From the NCBI GenBank assembly GCA_027864655.1, contig JAQAZG010000011.1, positions 68,161 to 132,160 of the forward strand: a stretch of DNA of 64,000 bases, in the 5' to 3' direction. Each line of letters opens with the position of its first letter. Positions within the stretch are counted from its first letter, which is position 1. The translations under genes were made by a program, and so were the position numbers. Below, one piece after another: positions 45,525 through 54,306 of this stretch. The notes below the pieces were generated by a model. It did not search any database, was not told the DNA's origin, and saw only the letters and a program-made list of their open reading frames with translations. Source of the stretch: Oleispirillum naphthae. GTDB taxonomy: Bacteria; Pseudomonadota; Alphaproteobacteria; Rhodospirillales; Rhodospirillaceae.

Positions 45525-45958
45525 CGCTTTACGTCGATGCCGACGCCTGCCCGGTGAAGGACGAGATCGTCCGCGTCGCCGAACGCCGCGAGGTTGCCGT
45601 GGTGCTGGTCAGCAACCGCGGCTTCCGCACCGGCGGCCATCCGCTGCTGCGCTCGGTGATGGTGGAACCGGGACCGGACGAGGCGGACAAATGGATCGCC
45701 GCGCACATCGCCGCGGGCGACGTCTGCGTCACCAGCGACATCCCGCTCGCCGCCCGCTGCGTGGAACAGGGCGCAACCGCGATCTCCCCCACCGGCCGGG
45801 TGTTCGACGCCGACTCCGCAGGCCTCGCGCTGGCCACCCGCGACCTGATGACCACCCTGCGCGAAACCGGGGAAATCGCGGGCGGCGGCCAACGGCCGTT
45901 CTCGCAAAAAGACCGCTCCCGCTTCCTCGACGCGCTCGACGCGCTGCTGCGGGGGTAA
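45521..45958 (+). CDS. YaiI/YqxD family (DUF188) protein
   Basis: 145 residues with [49 protein letters not shown]-type and [15 protein letters not shown] blocks of the DUF188 family, which has a PIN/NYN-like fold with acidic residues. The function is not settled. It is coupled to the thioesterase by a 4-bp overlap. Its TAA stop is the first three bases of the adjoining repeat. Confidence 0.88.
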   Translation: [145 protein letters not shown]

Positions 45959-46256
45959 AACTAGGCCGGGGCTCCGCCCCTGGACCCCGCTGGGGCCTTG
46001 GGCCCCAGACCCCATAACGTGCAAGCGAGGCTGCCGCCCCGTACCCCGCCCGGAGGGTTGCGGACCCTCCGGACCTCCCTAGACTTGTTTTAGCCGCGTA
46101 GCGGCCATCAACCATCACGTCGCGTGATGGTTCTATAGCGCTTCGCGCAAAACCAAAAGTTATGGGGTGCGCGAGGGGACCGATCTCAGCCTTGGAAACG
46201 CCCACCGGGCGTTTCCACCACCTTCGGTGGTCGGTTTCGATCCTCGCAAAGTTTTG
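45956..46256. repeat. Composite palindromic repeat, longest copy
   Basis: TAAAACTAGGCCGGGGCTCC, CCCCATAAC, an extra GGAGGGTTGCGGACCCTCC hairpin, the core TTTTAGCCGCGTAGCGGC with CATCACGTCGCGTGATGGTTC, AAAAGTTATGGGG, then a nested pair of perfect hairpins (46194-46216, GGAAACGCCC/GGGCGTTTCC; 46217-46231, ACCACC/GGTGGT) enclosed by GCGAGG/CCTCGC, ending CAAAGTTTT. It fills the 302-bp gap between the YaiI gene and pdxY (convergent). I see no gene in the gap. Confidence 0.8.
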
Positions 46257-46260
46257 GTGT

Positions 46261-47121
46261 TCACACCGCCAGCGGCACGGCGGGGAAGGTTTGCTCCGGG
46301 GCGAGCATTTTCGCGCCGGTGGCGATGAGCTGGAGTTCGCGGGTTTGCGCCGCGTGGGTGGTGGCGAACACCTGGAACAGGCCGGAGACGGTGGCGGAGG
46401 CGGCCTCCGGCACCGAGAGGCCGTTGAGGGTATGGCCGAGGAAGAGGGCGGCGAGCGCGTCGCCCGCGCCGTTGAGCGGGATGGGGAAATCGAGCAGCGG
46501 CGTGGTGACGGTCCAGGCCCCTTCGGCGGTGACGGCGAGCACGCGGATGTCTTCGGCGGCGGCATCGGCGGTGACCAGGCTGGTGACGATCACCGTCTCG
46601 GGGCCGAGGGCGAGGACTTCGCGCGCCGCGGCCACCGCGTCGGCGGCGGTGGCGATGGAGCGTTTGGTGATGAGCTCCAGTTCGAACTGATTGGGGGTGA
46701 CGATATCGGCGAGCGGGATGGCGGTTGCGATCATCATCTCGGGGATGTCGGGGGCGACGAAGATGCCGCGGCCGACGTCGCCCATCACCGGGTCGCAGCA
46801 GTAGAGCGCCCCGGGGTTGGCCGCGCGCACCGCCGCAAGCGCGCCTGCGACCTCGCGGACGATGGCGGCGGAGCCCATGTAGCCCGAGAGCACGGCGCGG
46901 CAGGCGGGCAGCACGCCGCGCGCGGCGATTCCCTTCATCAGTTCGCCGACGATGGCGGCGTCGAACACCTGGCCGGTCCACGCGCCGTAGCCGGTGTGGT
47001 TGGAGAACTGCACGGTGTGGATCGGCCACACCTCGTGGGCCATCAGTTGCAGGGGGAACACCGCGGCGTCGTTGCCGACGTGGCCGTAGGCGACGTGGGA
47101 TTGGATGGAAAGGATGCTCAT
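46261..47121 (-). CDS. pdxY: Pyridoxal kinase
   Basis: 286 residues, ribokinase-like. [23 protein letters not shown] is the usual PdxY/PdxK start. [14 protein letters not shown], the [11 protein letters not shown] block and [13 protein letters not shown] (catalytic Asp in the GAGD anion hole) follow. It phosphorylates pyridoxal in the B6 salvage route. ATG at 47121; it is divergent from the CoA-ester lyase gene. Confidence 0.95.
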   Translation of the reverse strand: MSILSIQSHVAYGHVGNDAAVFPLQLMAHEVWPIHTVQFSNHTGYGAWTGQVFDAAIVGELMKGIAARGVLPACRAVLSGYMGSAAIVREVAGALAAVRAANPGALYCCDPVMGDVGRGIFVAPDIPEMMIATAIPLADIVTPNQFELELITKRSIATAADAVAAAREVLALGPETVIVTSLVTADAAAEDIRVLAVTAEGAWTVTTPLLDFPIPLNGAGDALAALFLGHTLNGLSVPEAASATVSGLFQVFATTHAAQTRELQLIATGAKMLAPEQTFPAVPLAV

Positions 47122-47251
47122 CGGTACGTCCGTTCACGCGAAGGGGGCGTTTTTGTGAAAGCGCGCATCTTGCCACCATCGGCGTCTGGATTAAAGTGCG
47201 GGGACTTCATATCTTCCTTGGTGCTTACCCGTAAGGTTCGGAGGGATTTTC

Positions 47252-48148
47252 ATGGCCGTCACCGTCCGCCCGCGCCGCAGCATGCTCTACATGCCCGGCT
47301 CCAACCGCCGCGCCCTGGAAAAGGCGAAGGCGCTGCCCGCCGACGGGCTGATCCTCGACCTCGAGGACGCGGTCTCGCCGGATGCGAAGCCGGAGGCGCG
47401 CAGCAACGTGGCGGAGGTTCTGGCCGGGGGCAAACCCTACGGCAAGCGCGAGGTGATCGTGCGGATCAACGGGCTCAACACGCCGTGGGGGATGGACGAT
47501 ATCGCCGCGGTGGCGGCCTCGGGCGCGGACGGCATTGCGATTCCCAAGGTGGAGAGCGCCGATATCGTGCGCCAGGTGCAGGTGGCGGTGCGCGCCGCGG
47601 GCGGCCCCGAGGAGATGCCGGTGTGGTGCATGATGGAGACGCCGATGGGCGTCCTGCGCGCGCTGGAGATCGCCTCCGCCTCGCCCTTCGTCGCCGGCCT
47701 GGTGATGGGCACCTCCGACCTCGCCAAGGACCTGCACTGCGAGCACACCTTCGACCGCGAGCCGTTCCTCACCAGCTTCGGGCTGCTCGTTCTGGCGGCG
47801 CGGGCCTGCGGCGTCGCGGCGCTCGACGGGGTGCACCTCGACCTGGCGGACGACGCGGGGTTCGCCGAGGCCTGCGCCCAGGGCCGCCGCCTCGGTTTCG
47901 ACGGCAAGACCCTGATCCATCCCAAGACCATCGCGGCGGCCAACGCCGCCTTCGCGCCGGCGGCGGCGGATGTCTTGAAGGCCCGCGAGTTGATCGCCAC
48001 CTATGCCGAGGCGGTGGCCCGGGGGCAGGGCGTGGTGGTTCTCGACGGCAAGCTGATCGAGCAACTGCACGTTGATAATGCGCGCCGTTTGGTGGCGCTG
48101 GCGGAGGCTATCGCGGAGGTCGAGGCCGCCGTCCCGTCTCACGACTGA
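47252..48148 (+). CDS. HpcH/HpaI-family CoA-ester lyase (malyl-CoA lyase / citrate lyase beta-like)
   Basis: 298 residues. RRSMLYMPGSNRRALEKA, LILDLEDAVSPDAK (Mg-binding Asp/Glu), REVIVRINGLNTPWG, CMMETPMGV and GFDGKTLIHPKTIAAAN define the CitE/Mcl family. Candidates are L-malyl-CoA, beta-methylmalyl-CoA or citramalyl-CoA lyase; MclA in the ethylmalonyl-CoA pathway is a common version in this group. GGAGGG precedes the ATG. It lies just before sdhCDAB, which suits a link to C4-acid metabolism. Confidence 0.85.
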   Translation: MAVTVRPRRSMLYMPGSNRRALEKAKALPADGLILDLEDAVSPDAKPEARSNVAEVLAGGKPYGKREVIVRINGLNTPWGMDDIAAVAASGADGIAIPKVESADIVRQVQVAVRAAGGPEEMPVWCMMETPMGVLRALEIASASPFVAGLVMGTSDLAKDLHCEHTFDREPFLTSFGLLVLAARACGVAALDGVHLDLADDAGFAEACAQGRRLGFDGKTLIHPKTIAAANAAFAPAAADVLKARELIATYAEAVARGQGVVVLDGKLIEQLHVDNARRLVALAEAIAEVEAAVPSHD

Positions 48149-48163
48149 ATGCATATTCTAGGC

Positions 48164-48191
48164 TTGACTGTGTATAACTAAAGACTTAGAA
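48164..48191 (+). promoter_or_regulatory. Possible distal sdh promoter
   Basis: TTGACT, a 16-bp spacer, then TTAGAA, 150 bp before sdhC in an AT-richer stretch just after the CoA-ester lyase stop. Confidence 0.45.
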
Positions 48192-48210
48192 ACCGGTCAC
48201 GGTACGGTCG

Positions 48211-48240
48211 TTGACTTCAACCCGCCAATGTGGGTAGTGT
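48211..48240 (+). promoter_or_regulatory. Possible proximal sdh promoter
   Basis: A second TTGACT followed after 18 bp by TAGTGT, about 100 bp before sdhC. The spacing is slightly long. The two boxes may be alternative starts for the sdh operon. Confidence 0.4.
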
Positions 48241-48342
48241 GGTCGGCATCGAATTGATCTGCTGCATGAATCCGGATGGGAAAGTGGACTTCCACGGTCC
48301 GATATCTTTCCCGCCTCCACTCCTAACGAGGGGCGCTCCGTC

Positions 48343-48747
48343 ATGACGTTTCTGGAAGCCAAAACCCAGCGGGGGGGGCCGCTTTCCCCGCACCTGCAAG
48401 TCTACAACATGTTCGCATTGACGTCGTTCCTGTCGATCGTCCACCGGATTTTCGGCGGGGCGCTGTTCGTCGGCACGCTGCTGTTCGTCTACTGGATCGG
48501 GTCCGCCGCCGCGGGGCCGAATGCCTATGACTCCGCGATGAATTTTCTCGGGTCGTGGTTCGGCTACCTGCTGATCTTCGGCTGGTCGTTCGCGCTGTTC
48601 TATCACATGTGCAACGGCATCCGTCACATGATCTGGGACACCGGCCGGATGATCGACCTGCCGTCGATCTACAAGTCCGGCTACGTCATGGTCGCCTGCG
48701 CGTTCGGGCTGACCGTGGTGGCCTGGGCCATCGGTTTGAGCGTCTGA
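48343..48747 (+). CDS. sdhC: Succinate dehydrogenase cytochrome b556 subunit
   Basis: 134 residues with three helices. LSPHLQVYNMFALTSFLSIVHRI (quinone-site Ser/Arg region) and FYHMCNGIRHMIWDTG, whose His is a haem b ligand in the family, identify SdhC. It anchors complex II in the inner membrane. It is first in sdhCDAB. Confidence 0.96.
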   Translation: MTFLEAKTQRGGPLSPHLQVYNMFALTSFLSIVHRIFGGALFVGTLLFVYWIGSAAAGPNAYDSAMNFLGSWFGYLLIFGWSFALFYHMCNGIRHMIWDTGRMIDLPSIYKSGYVMVACAFGLTVVAWAIGLSV

Positions 48748-48763
48748 GGGGAGGGAGGATAAA

Positions 48764-49147
48764 ATGGCTATAATGCGCTCCGCTCTGGGCCGCGCGCGCG
48801 GCCTCGGCTCCGCCAAGGACGGTTTCCATCACTGGTGGATCGAACGCCTGACCGCGATCGCCCTGGTGCCGCTCACCCTGTGGTTCGCCACCGGCGTGAT
48901 CAGCGTCGCCGGCGCCGACTACGCGGCCTTCGCCGCCTGGCTCGGCAAGCCGTGGAACGCCGGTCTGATGATCTGCTTCATCAGCGCCGCCTTTCTGCAC
49001 GGCAAGATGGGCATGGAAGTGATCGTCGAAGACTATGTCTCGCCGCGCTGCCTGCAGCTGTCGGTGCGGATTCTGCTGAATCTGATGGCCTTCGCGCTCG
49101 GCATTTTCTCCATCGTTTCCGTTTTGATTGTCGCCTTGGGGGGGTAA
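48764..49147 (+). CDS. sdhD: Succinate dehydrogenase membrane anchor subunit
   Basis: 127 residues with three helices. HHWWIERLTAIALVPLTLWF and FLHGKMGMEVIVEDYV contain the conserved haem-side His and the Asp-Tyr pair that lines the ubiquinone site. GGGAGG lies ahead of the ATG; 16 bp after sdhC and 6 bp before sdhA. Confidence 0.95.
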   Translation: MAIMRSALGRARGLGSAKDGFHHWWIERLTAIALVPLTLWFATGVISVAGADYAAFAAWLGKPWNAGLMICFISAAFLHGKMGMEVIVEDYVSPRCLQLSVRILLNLMAFALGIFSIVSVLIVALGG

Positions 49148-49153
49148 CGCACG

Positions 49154-50935
49154 ATGTCTGCCTATGAACTCATCGATCATGAATACGACGTCGTGGTCGT
49201 CGGCGCCGGCGGCGCGGGCTTGCGCGCCACCCTGGGCATGGTCCAGGCGGGCCTGAAGACCGCGTGCGTCACCAAGATCTTCCCGACGCGCAGCCACACC
49301 GTGGCGGCGCAGGGCGGCGTTGCCGCGTCTCTCGCCAACATGGGCGAGGACAGCTGGCAGTGGCACATGTACGACACCGTCAAGGGCGCCGACTGGCTGG
49401 GCGATCAGGACGCGATCGAATACATGTGCCGCGAGGCGGTGCCCTCGGTCTACGAACTCGAGCACTTCGGGGTGCCGTTCTCGCGCACCAAGGAGGGCAA
49501 GATCTACCAGCGGCCGTTCGGCGGCCACATGCGCGACTTCGGCGCCGCTCCGGTGCCGCGCGCCTGCGCCGCGGCGGACCGCACCGGCCACGCCATCCTG
49601 CATGCGCTCTATCAGCAGAGCCTGAAGCACGATGCGGAGTTCTTCATCGAGTACTTCGCCATCGACCTGATCATGGACAAGGGCGTCTGCCGCGGCGTCG
49701 TCGCCTGGAACCTGGCGGACGGCACGCTGCACCGCTTCCGCGCCCACATGGTGGTTCTCGCCACCGGCGGCTACGGCCGGTCCTACTTCTCGTGCACCTC
49801 GGCGCACACCTGCACCGGCGACGGCAACGGCATGGTCGCCCGCGCGGGCCTGCCGCTCCAGGACATGGAGTTCGTGCAGTTCCACCCGACCGGCATCTAC
49901 ACCGCGGGCTGCCTGATCACCGAGGGCGCGCGCGGCGAGGGCGGCTACCTCACCAACTCCGAGGGCGAGCGCTTCATGGAGCGCTATGCGCCGACGGCGA
50001 AGGACCTCGCCTCCCGCGACGTGGTTTCCCGCGCGATGACCATCGAAATCCGCGAGGGCCGCGGCTGCGGTCCGAAGAAGGACCACATCGACCTCCACCT
50101 CGAGCACCTGGGCGGCGACGTGCTGCACAAGATGCTCCCGGGCATCACCGAGACGGCGAAGATCTTCTCCGGCGTCGATGCGGTGAAGGAGCCGATCCCG
50201 GTGCTGCCGACCGTGCACTACAACATGGGCGGCATTCCCACCAACTACCTGGGCGAAGTGCTCAACCCCACCGCCAAGAACCCCGACGCGGTGGCCCCCG
50301 GCCTGATGGCGATCGGCGAGGCGGCGTGCGTCTCCGTCCACGGCGCCAACCGCCTGGGCTGCAACTCGCTCTTGGACATCGTGGTGTTCGGCCGCGCCGC
50401 GGCGATCCGCACCGCGGAAGTCGTCAAGCCCGGCGCGCCGCACAAGCCGCTGAAGAACGACGCGGAGCTTTCGCTGTCGCGCTTCGACCGGCTGCGCAAC
50501 GCCGACGGCGGCCTGCGCGTCGCCGAAATCCGCCTCAACATGCAGATGGCCATGCAGAAGGACGCCGCGGTGTTCCGCACCGCCGAGTCCCTGCAGGAAG
50601 GCTGCAAGGCGGTGGCCGGCGTCGCCGCCACCCTCGCCGACGTCAAGCTGGCCGATCGTTCGATGATCTGGAACTCCGACCTTGCCGAGGCGATGGAGCT
50701 GGAAAACCTGATGGTCTGCGCGCAGACCACCATCGTCGGCGCGGAAGCCCGCCACGAAAGCCGCGGCGCGCATGCCCGCGAGGACTTCCCCAACCGCGAC
50801 GACGCCGAGTGGATGAAGCACACCCTGGCGTGGTGCGACGACAAGTATGCGGTGAAGCTGGATTACCGTCCGGTTCACGCTTACACGCTGACCAAGGATG
50901 TCGCCTACATCGAACCGAAAGCCCGCGTGTATTGA
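49154..50935 (+). CDS. sdhA: Succinate dehydrogenase flavoprotein subunit
   Basis: 593 residues. [15 protein letters not shown] binds FAD; His48 in [13 protein letters not shown] carries the covalent flavin. The substrate residues lie in [18 protein letters not shown] and [11 protein letters not shown], and the C-terminal [16 protein letters not shown] block is intact. It oxidises succinate in the TCA cycle. The sdhC-D-A-B order is standard. Confidence 0.98.
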   Translation: MSAYELIDHEYDVVVVGAGGAGLRATLGMVQAGLKTACVTKIFPTRSHTVAAQGGVAASLANMGEDSWQWHMYDTVKGADWLGDQDAIEYMCREAVPSVYELEHFGVPFSRTKEGKIYQRPFGGHMRDFGAAPVPRACAAADRTGHAILHALYQQSLKHDAEFFIEYFAIDLIMDKGVCRGVVAWNLADGTLHRFRAHMVVLATGGYGRSYFSCTSAHTCTGDGNGMVARAGLPLQDMEFVQFHPTGIYTAGCLITEGARGEGGYLTNSEGERFMERYAPTAKDLASRDVVSRAMTIEIREGRGCGPKKDHIDLHLEHLGGDVLHKMLPGITETAKIFSGVDAVKEPIPVLPTVHYNMGGIPTNYLGEVLNPTAKNPDAVAPGLMAIGEAACVSVHGANRLGCNSLLDIVVFGRAAAIRTAEVVKPGAPHKPLKNDAELSLSRFDRLRNADGGLRVAEIRLNMQMAMQKDAAVFRTAESLQEGCKAVAGVAATLADVKLADRSMIWNSDLAEAMELENLMVCAQTTIVGAEARHESRGAHAREDFPNRDDAEWMKHTLAWCDDKYAVKLDYRPVHAYTLTKDVAYIEPKARVY

Positions 50936-50981
50936 CCTTTAGGACTGCAAGGGGTGTCCTTTCGGATACCGAGGAGAAAAC

Positions 50982-51764
50982 ATGCCTCTCGATTTGGTTT
51001 TGCCTCGTAACTCCCGCATCAAGCCCGGCAAGTCCCACAAGGCCCCGGCCGGCGCCAAGAATGTCAAGGAGTTCCATATCTACCGCTACGATCCGGATCA
51101 GAAGAAGAATCCGACGATCGATATCTTCGAGATCGACCTCGATGAAATCGGCCCGATGGTTCTCGACGCCCTGATCAAGATCAAGGACGACATCGACCCG
51201 ACGCTGACCTTCCGCCGCTCCTGCCGCGAAGGCATCTGCGGCTCCTGCGCGATGTGCATCGACGGCATCAACACGCTCTCGTGCCTGAAGCCGATCGCCG
51301 ACATCAAAGGGCCGGTGAAGATCTATCCGCTGCCGCACCTCGAAGTGATCAAGGACCTGGTGCCGGACGTGAACCACCTCTATGCGCAGTACGCCAGTAT
51401 CGAGCCGTGGATGAAAAACCGCACCCCGATGCCGAAGAAGGAGCGCCTGCAATCGCCGGAGGAGCGCGACAAGCTCGACGGCCTGTGGGAATGCATCCTC
51501 TGCTTCTGCTGCGCCACCTCGTGCCCCAGCTACTGGTGGAACGCCGACCGTTACCTCGGCCCCGCCATCCTGTTGCAGGCGGCGCGCTGGGTGCTGGACA
51601 GCCGCGACGAAGAACAGGGCAGCCGCCTGGACGAGCTGGAAGATCCGTTCAAGCTCTACCGCTGCCACACCATCCTCAACTGCACCAAGGCGTGCCCGAA
51701 AGGCCTCAACCCGGCCAAGGCGATCGCCGACCTCAAGGTGCTGATGATGGAACGCATCGTCTGA
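50982..51764 (+). CDS. sdhB: Succinate dehydrogenase iron-sulfur subunit
   Basis: 260 residues. 2Fe-2S ligands are in [18 protein letters not shown]; 4Fe-4S and 3Fe-4S ligands are in [15 protein letters not shown] and [17 protein letters not shown]. The three clusters pass electrons from SdhA to quinone. It ends at a strong terminator 29 bp on. Confidence 0.98.
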   Translation: MPLDLVLPRNSRIKPGKSHKAPAGAKNVKEFHIYRYDPDQKKNPTIDIFEIDLDEIGPMVLDALIKIKDDIDPTLTFRRSCREGICGSCAMCIDGINTLSCLKPIADIKGPVKIYPLPHLEVIKDLVPDVNHLYAQYASIEPWMKNRTPMPKKERLQSPEERDKLDGLWECILCFCCATSCPSYWWNADRYLGPAILLQAARWVLDSRDEEQGSRLDELEDPFKLYRCHTILNCTKACPKGLNPAKAIADLKVLMMERIV

Positions 51765-51793
51765 TCCAAGCCGGACCGGACCGCCAAAACCCG

Positions 51794-51823
51794 CCGCCCC
51801 GGAGCCTCTCCGGGGCGGTTTGT
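51794..51823 (+). terminator. Terminator of the sdh operon
   Basis: An 11-bp perfect stem CCGCCCCGGAG/CTCCGGGGCGG with a CCT loop, followed by TTTGT, 30 bp past the sdhB stop. A composite repeat follows at once. Confidence 0.82.
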
Positions 51824-51837
51824 CGTTGGGGTGGGGG

Positions 51838-52037
51838 AAAACCAGGCCAGGGCTCCGCCCTGGACCCGCTGGGGACTCGGTCCCCAGACCCCATGAGTGT
51901 TTTTCGCCGCGCAGCGGCTATCAACCCTCACGCCGCGTGATGGTCTTATGGCGCTACGCGCAAAAACCTAAAGTTATGGGGTTTGGGGCCCAAGGCCCCA
52001 ATGGGGTCCAGGGGCAAAGCCCCCGGCATGGTTTTTC
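51838..52037. repeat. Composite palindromic repeat, full copy
   Basis: The clearest full element: AAAACCAGGCCAGGGCTCC, GGGGACTCGGTCCCC hairpin, GACCCCATGAGTG, TTTTTCGCCGCGCAGCGGC, TCACGCCGCGTGATGGTC, GGCGCTACGCGCAAAAACC, AAAGTTATGGGG, then GGGGCCCAAGGCCCC and GGGTCCAGGGGCAAAGCCCC, ending GGTTTTTCC. The right half is roughly the reverse complement of the left. It fills the spacer between convergent sdhB and the LysR gene. Confidence 0.85.
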
Positions 52038-52042
52038 CCGTC

Positions 52043-52933
52043 TCACCCCTCCGCCTGGTCGCGGCGGAGGCGGGAGAGCGTGGCGTGGAGGAGTTCGATG
52101 AGGGCCATTTTCTTGTGCCGCCGGCGCGAGATGATGCCGAGTTCGCGGGTCAGCGTATGGTCGCCGAAGGGGACGACGCGCAGGTGGTGCTGGCGGGCGC
52201 GCGGCACGTAGAGGCCGGGGACGATGCCCGCGCCGAGCCCGGCGGAGACCATGAGGACGATCGCCTCGAAGGAGTCGAGTTCCACTTCCGCGGTAAGGTG
52301 CAGTCCCTTGCGGGCGATGATCGCGTCGATTTCGTGTTCGCTGGGCAGGATCGGCACGAAGCGCAGGTAGGGCGCGGAGATCAGCACCTCGTCGTCGGTG
52401 AGGCCCGGGGTGCCGCGCGGCGCGATGACATAGAAGCGTTCGCTGGCGTAGGATTTCCACAGGATGTCGCGGGACTCCTCGCGCGGCGGGCCGACGACGA
52501 GGGCGGCGTCGAGTCGCCCGGCGCGCACCTCCTCGGTGAGTTCGGTGGTGAGCCTGCCGCTGCCGACGAGCCGCAGCGAGAGGCCGGGATAGTTCTGCTT
52601 CAGCGCGTGCAGCGCCTCGGGCAGGCCGGCGGACAGCGCGCTGCGCACCGCGCCGATGGCGAGGTTGCCGGTGATGTCGATGCGGCTGTGGCGCTCCATG
52701 AAGCGCATGTGGGTGTCGAGGATGGCGCGCGCGGTTTCCAGGTACATGCGCCCGACCTTGGTGAGCCGCGGCGGCCGGGCGGTGCGGTCGAACAGGGAGA
52801 TGCGGAGCTGCTGTTCCAGCTCGCGCATCTGCTGGCTGACCGCGGACTGGGTGAGGTTGACCGCCTGCGCGGCGCGGGAGAACGAGCCGTACTCTGCGGT
52901 GGCGACGAAAGTTGCGAGTTTCCTCAGGTCCAT
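52043..52933 (-). CDS. LysR-family transcriptional regulator
   Basis: 296 residues: winged helix over about 1-60 (MDLRKLATFVATAEYGSFSRAAQAVNLTQSAVSQQMRELE split by my limit, with the SFSRAAQ and QSAVSQQ contacts) and a LysR substrate-binding domain from about 90. It is divergent from the aminotransferase gene across 166 bp, the usual layout for a LysR protein controlling its neighbour, so its targets are probably the aminotransferase-Ldh-TctCBA genes. The inducer is unknown; a carboxylate carried by TctC is plausible. Confidence 0.9.
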   Translation of the reverse strand: MDLRKLATFVATAEYGSFSRAAQAVNLTQSAVSQQMRELEQQLRISLFDRTARPPRLTKVGRMYLETARAILDTHMRFMERHSRIDITGNLAIGAVRSALSAGLPEALHALKQNYPGLSLRLVGSGRLTTELTEEVRAGRLDAALVVGPPREESRDILWKSYASERFYVIAPRGTPGLTDDEVLISAPYLRFVPILPSEHEIDAIIARKGLHLTAEVELDSFEAIVLMVSAGLGAGIVPGLYVPRARQHHLRVVPFGDHTLTRELGIISRRRHKKMALIELLHATLSRLRRDQAEG

Positions 52934-53099
52934 GCGCGGCCCTCCCGCAAGGATTATAAGCTAATCTACTGCTAGCTATTAAATAAATTCGTTATCGTGA
53001 ATTCTAATCGTGCCGTACTGTTTTTTGAGCGTCGGAATCGGCGCGCACAAAATATGAGCAAAAAGCAGCGACGCGGCGGAACGGGAACGGAGCGGCACG
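52934..53099. promoter_or_regulatory. Divergent LysR/aminotransferase control region
   Basis: An AT-rich spacer, unlike its surroundings. An imperfect dyad at about 52954-52982 pairs TTATAAGCTA with TAGCTATTAA, and several T/A-rich blocks follow (AAATAAATTCGTTATCG). This fits a LysR box plus promoters for both directions, although exact boxes are not clear. Confidence 0.5.
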
Positions 53100-54293
53100 A
53101 TGATCGCGGAACACATGAGTTGCATCAAACAGTCGGCATCCTCGGTGGTGTCGGCGCGGGCGACGGAACTGAAGCAGCAGGGCAAGGACGTGATCAGCCT
53201 GTCCGCGGGCGAGCCCGACTTCCCCACGCCGCAGCATGTGCAGCTGGCGGGGATTCGGGCGATCGTCGAGGGCAAGACCAAGTATCCGCCGATCCCCGGC
53301 ATCATGCCCCTGCGCGAGGCGGTGTGCCGCAAGCTCGCGCGCGAGAACGCCCTGGCCTACACCCCGGATCAGGTGATCGCGGGCGCGGGCGCGAAGCAGG
53401 TGATCTTCAACGCCCTGGCGGTGACGCTGAATCCCGGCGACGAGGTGATCGTGCCCGCGCCCTATTTCGGCTGCTACGTGGAGGAAACCGCGCTCTGCAA
53501 GGGCGTGCCGGTGGTGGTGGAGACGACGCAGGAAGAGGGCTTCCGCCTCGACCCGCAGCGTCTGGAGGCGGCGATCACGCCGCGCACCAAGTGGCTGATC
53601 CTCAACAACCCGAACAATCCCTCGGGCGCGGTGCTGGGCCTCGGCCATTTGAAGGGCATCGCCGAGGTGCTGCGCCGCCACCCGCAAGTGTGGGTTCTGT
53701 CCGACGACATCTACGAACACCTGATCTTCGACGGCAAGGCGTTCCACTCGATTCTCGAAGCCGCGCCCGATCTCAAGGACCGCACCCTGGTGGTCAACGG
53801 CTTCTCCAAGACCTTCTGCATGACCGGCTGGCGGCTCGGCTACGGCGCCGGTCCGCAACTCCTGATCAAGAACATGACGAAGTACCAGTCGCAGGCGACC
53901 AGCGGCGCCAACCAGGTGGCGCAGTGGGCGGGCGTCGCCGCGCTCGACGGCGACATGGGCTTCGCGGTGCGCCAGCGCGCGATCTTCCAGGAGCGGCGCG
54001 ACCTGGTGATGAAGCTGATCGGCCAGGTTCCGGGGCTGAAGGCGGAGAAGCCGGAAGGCGCGTTCTACGTCTACGTCTCGTGCGCCGGTCTGATCGGCAA
54101 GAAGACCCCGGACGGCGCGGTGCTCTCCACCGACCCCGAAGTGGCCACCTATCTTCTCTACGAAGGCGTGGCGATGGTGCCGGGCGAGGCGTTCGGCCTG
54201 TCGCCGTTCTTCCGGGTTTCCTTCGCCACCGACGCCAAGACCCTGGAGGAAGCCTGCCGCCGCATCGCCGCCGCCTGTGCGAAGCTGAAATAG
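53100..54293 (+). CDS. Class I pyridoxal-phosphate-dependent aminotransferase
   Basis: 397 residues, fold-type I, aspartate-aminotransferase branch (Ib-like). PLP Lys237 in VNGFSKTFCMTGWRLGYG, NNPNNPSGA and the SDDIYEHLIFDG block are intact; the N-terminal SLSAGEPDFPTP is typical. It probably uses a dicarboxylic amino acid with 2-oxoglutarate. It begins the island with Ldh and TctCBA, 13 bp before the dehydrogenase gene, so the two may process one transported compound. A sulfolactate/cysteate route is one option, but no suyAB lyase is present. Confidence 0.9.
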   Translation: MIAEHMSCIKQSASSVVSARATELKQQGKDVISLSAGEPDFPTPQHVQLAGIRAIVEGKTKYPPIPGIMPLREAVCRKLARENALAYTPDQVIAGAGAKQVIFNALAVTLNPGDEVIVPAPYFGCYVEETALCKGVPVVVETTQEEGFRLDPQRLEAAITPRTKWLILNNPNNPSGAVLGLGHLKGIAEVLRRHPQVWVLSDDIYEHLIFDGKAFHSILEAAPDLKDRTLVVNGFSKTFCMTGWRLGYGAGPQLLIKNMTKYQSQATSGANQVAQWAGVAALDGDMGFAVRQRAIFQERRDLVMKLIGQVPGLKAEKPEGAFYVYVSCAGLIGKKTPDGAVLSTDPEVATYLLYEGVAMVPGEAFGLSPFFRVSFATDAKTLEEACRRIAAACAKLK

Positions 54294-54306
54294 GAGGAGA
54301 CGCCCC

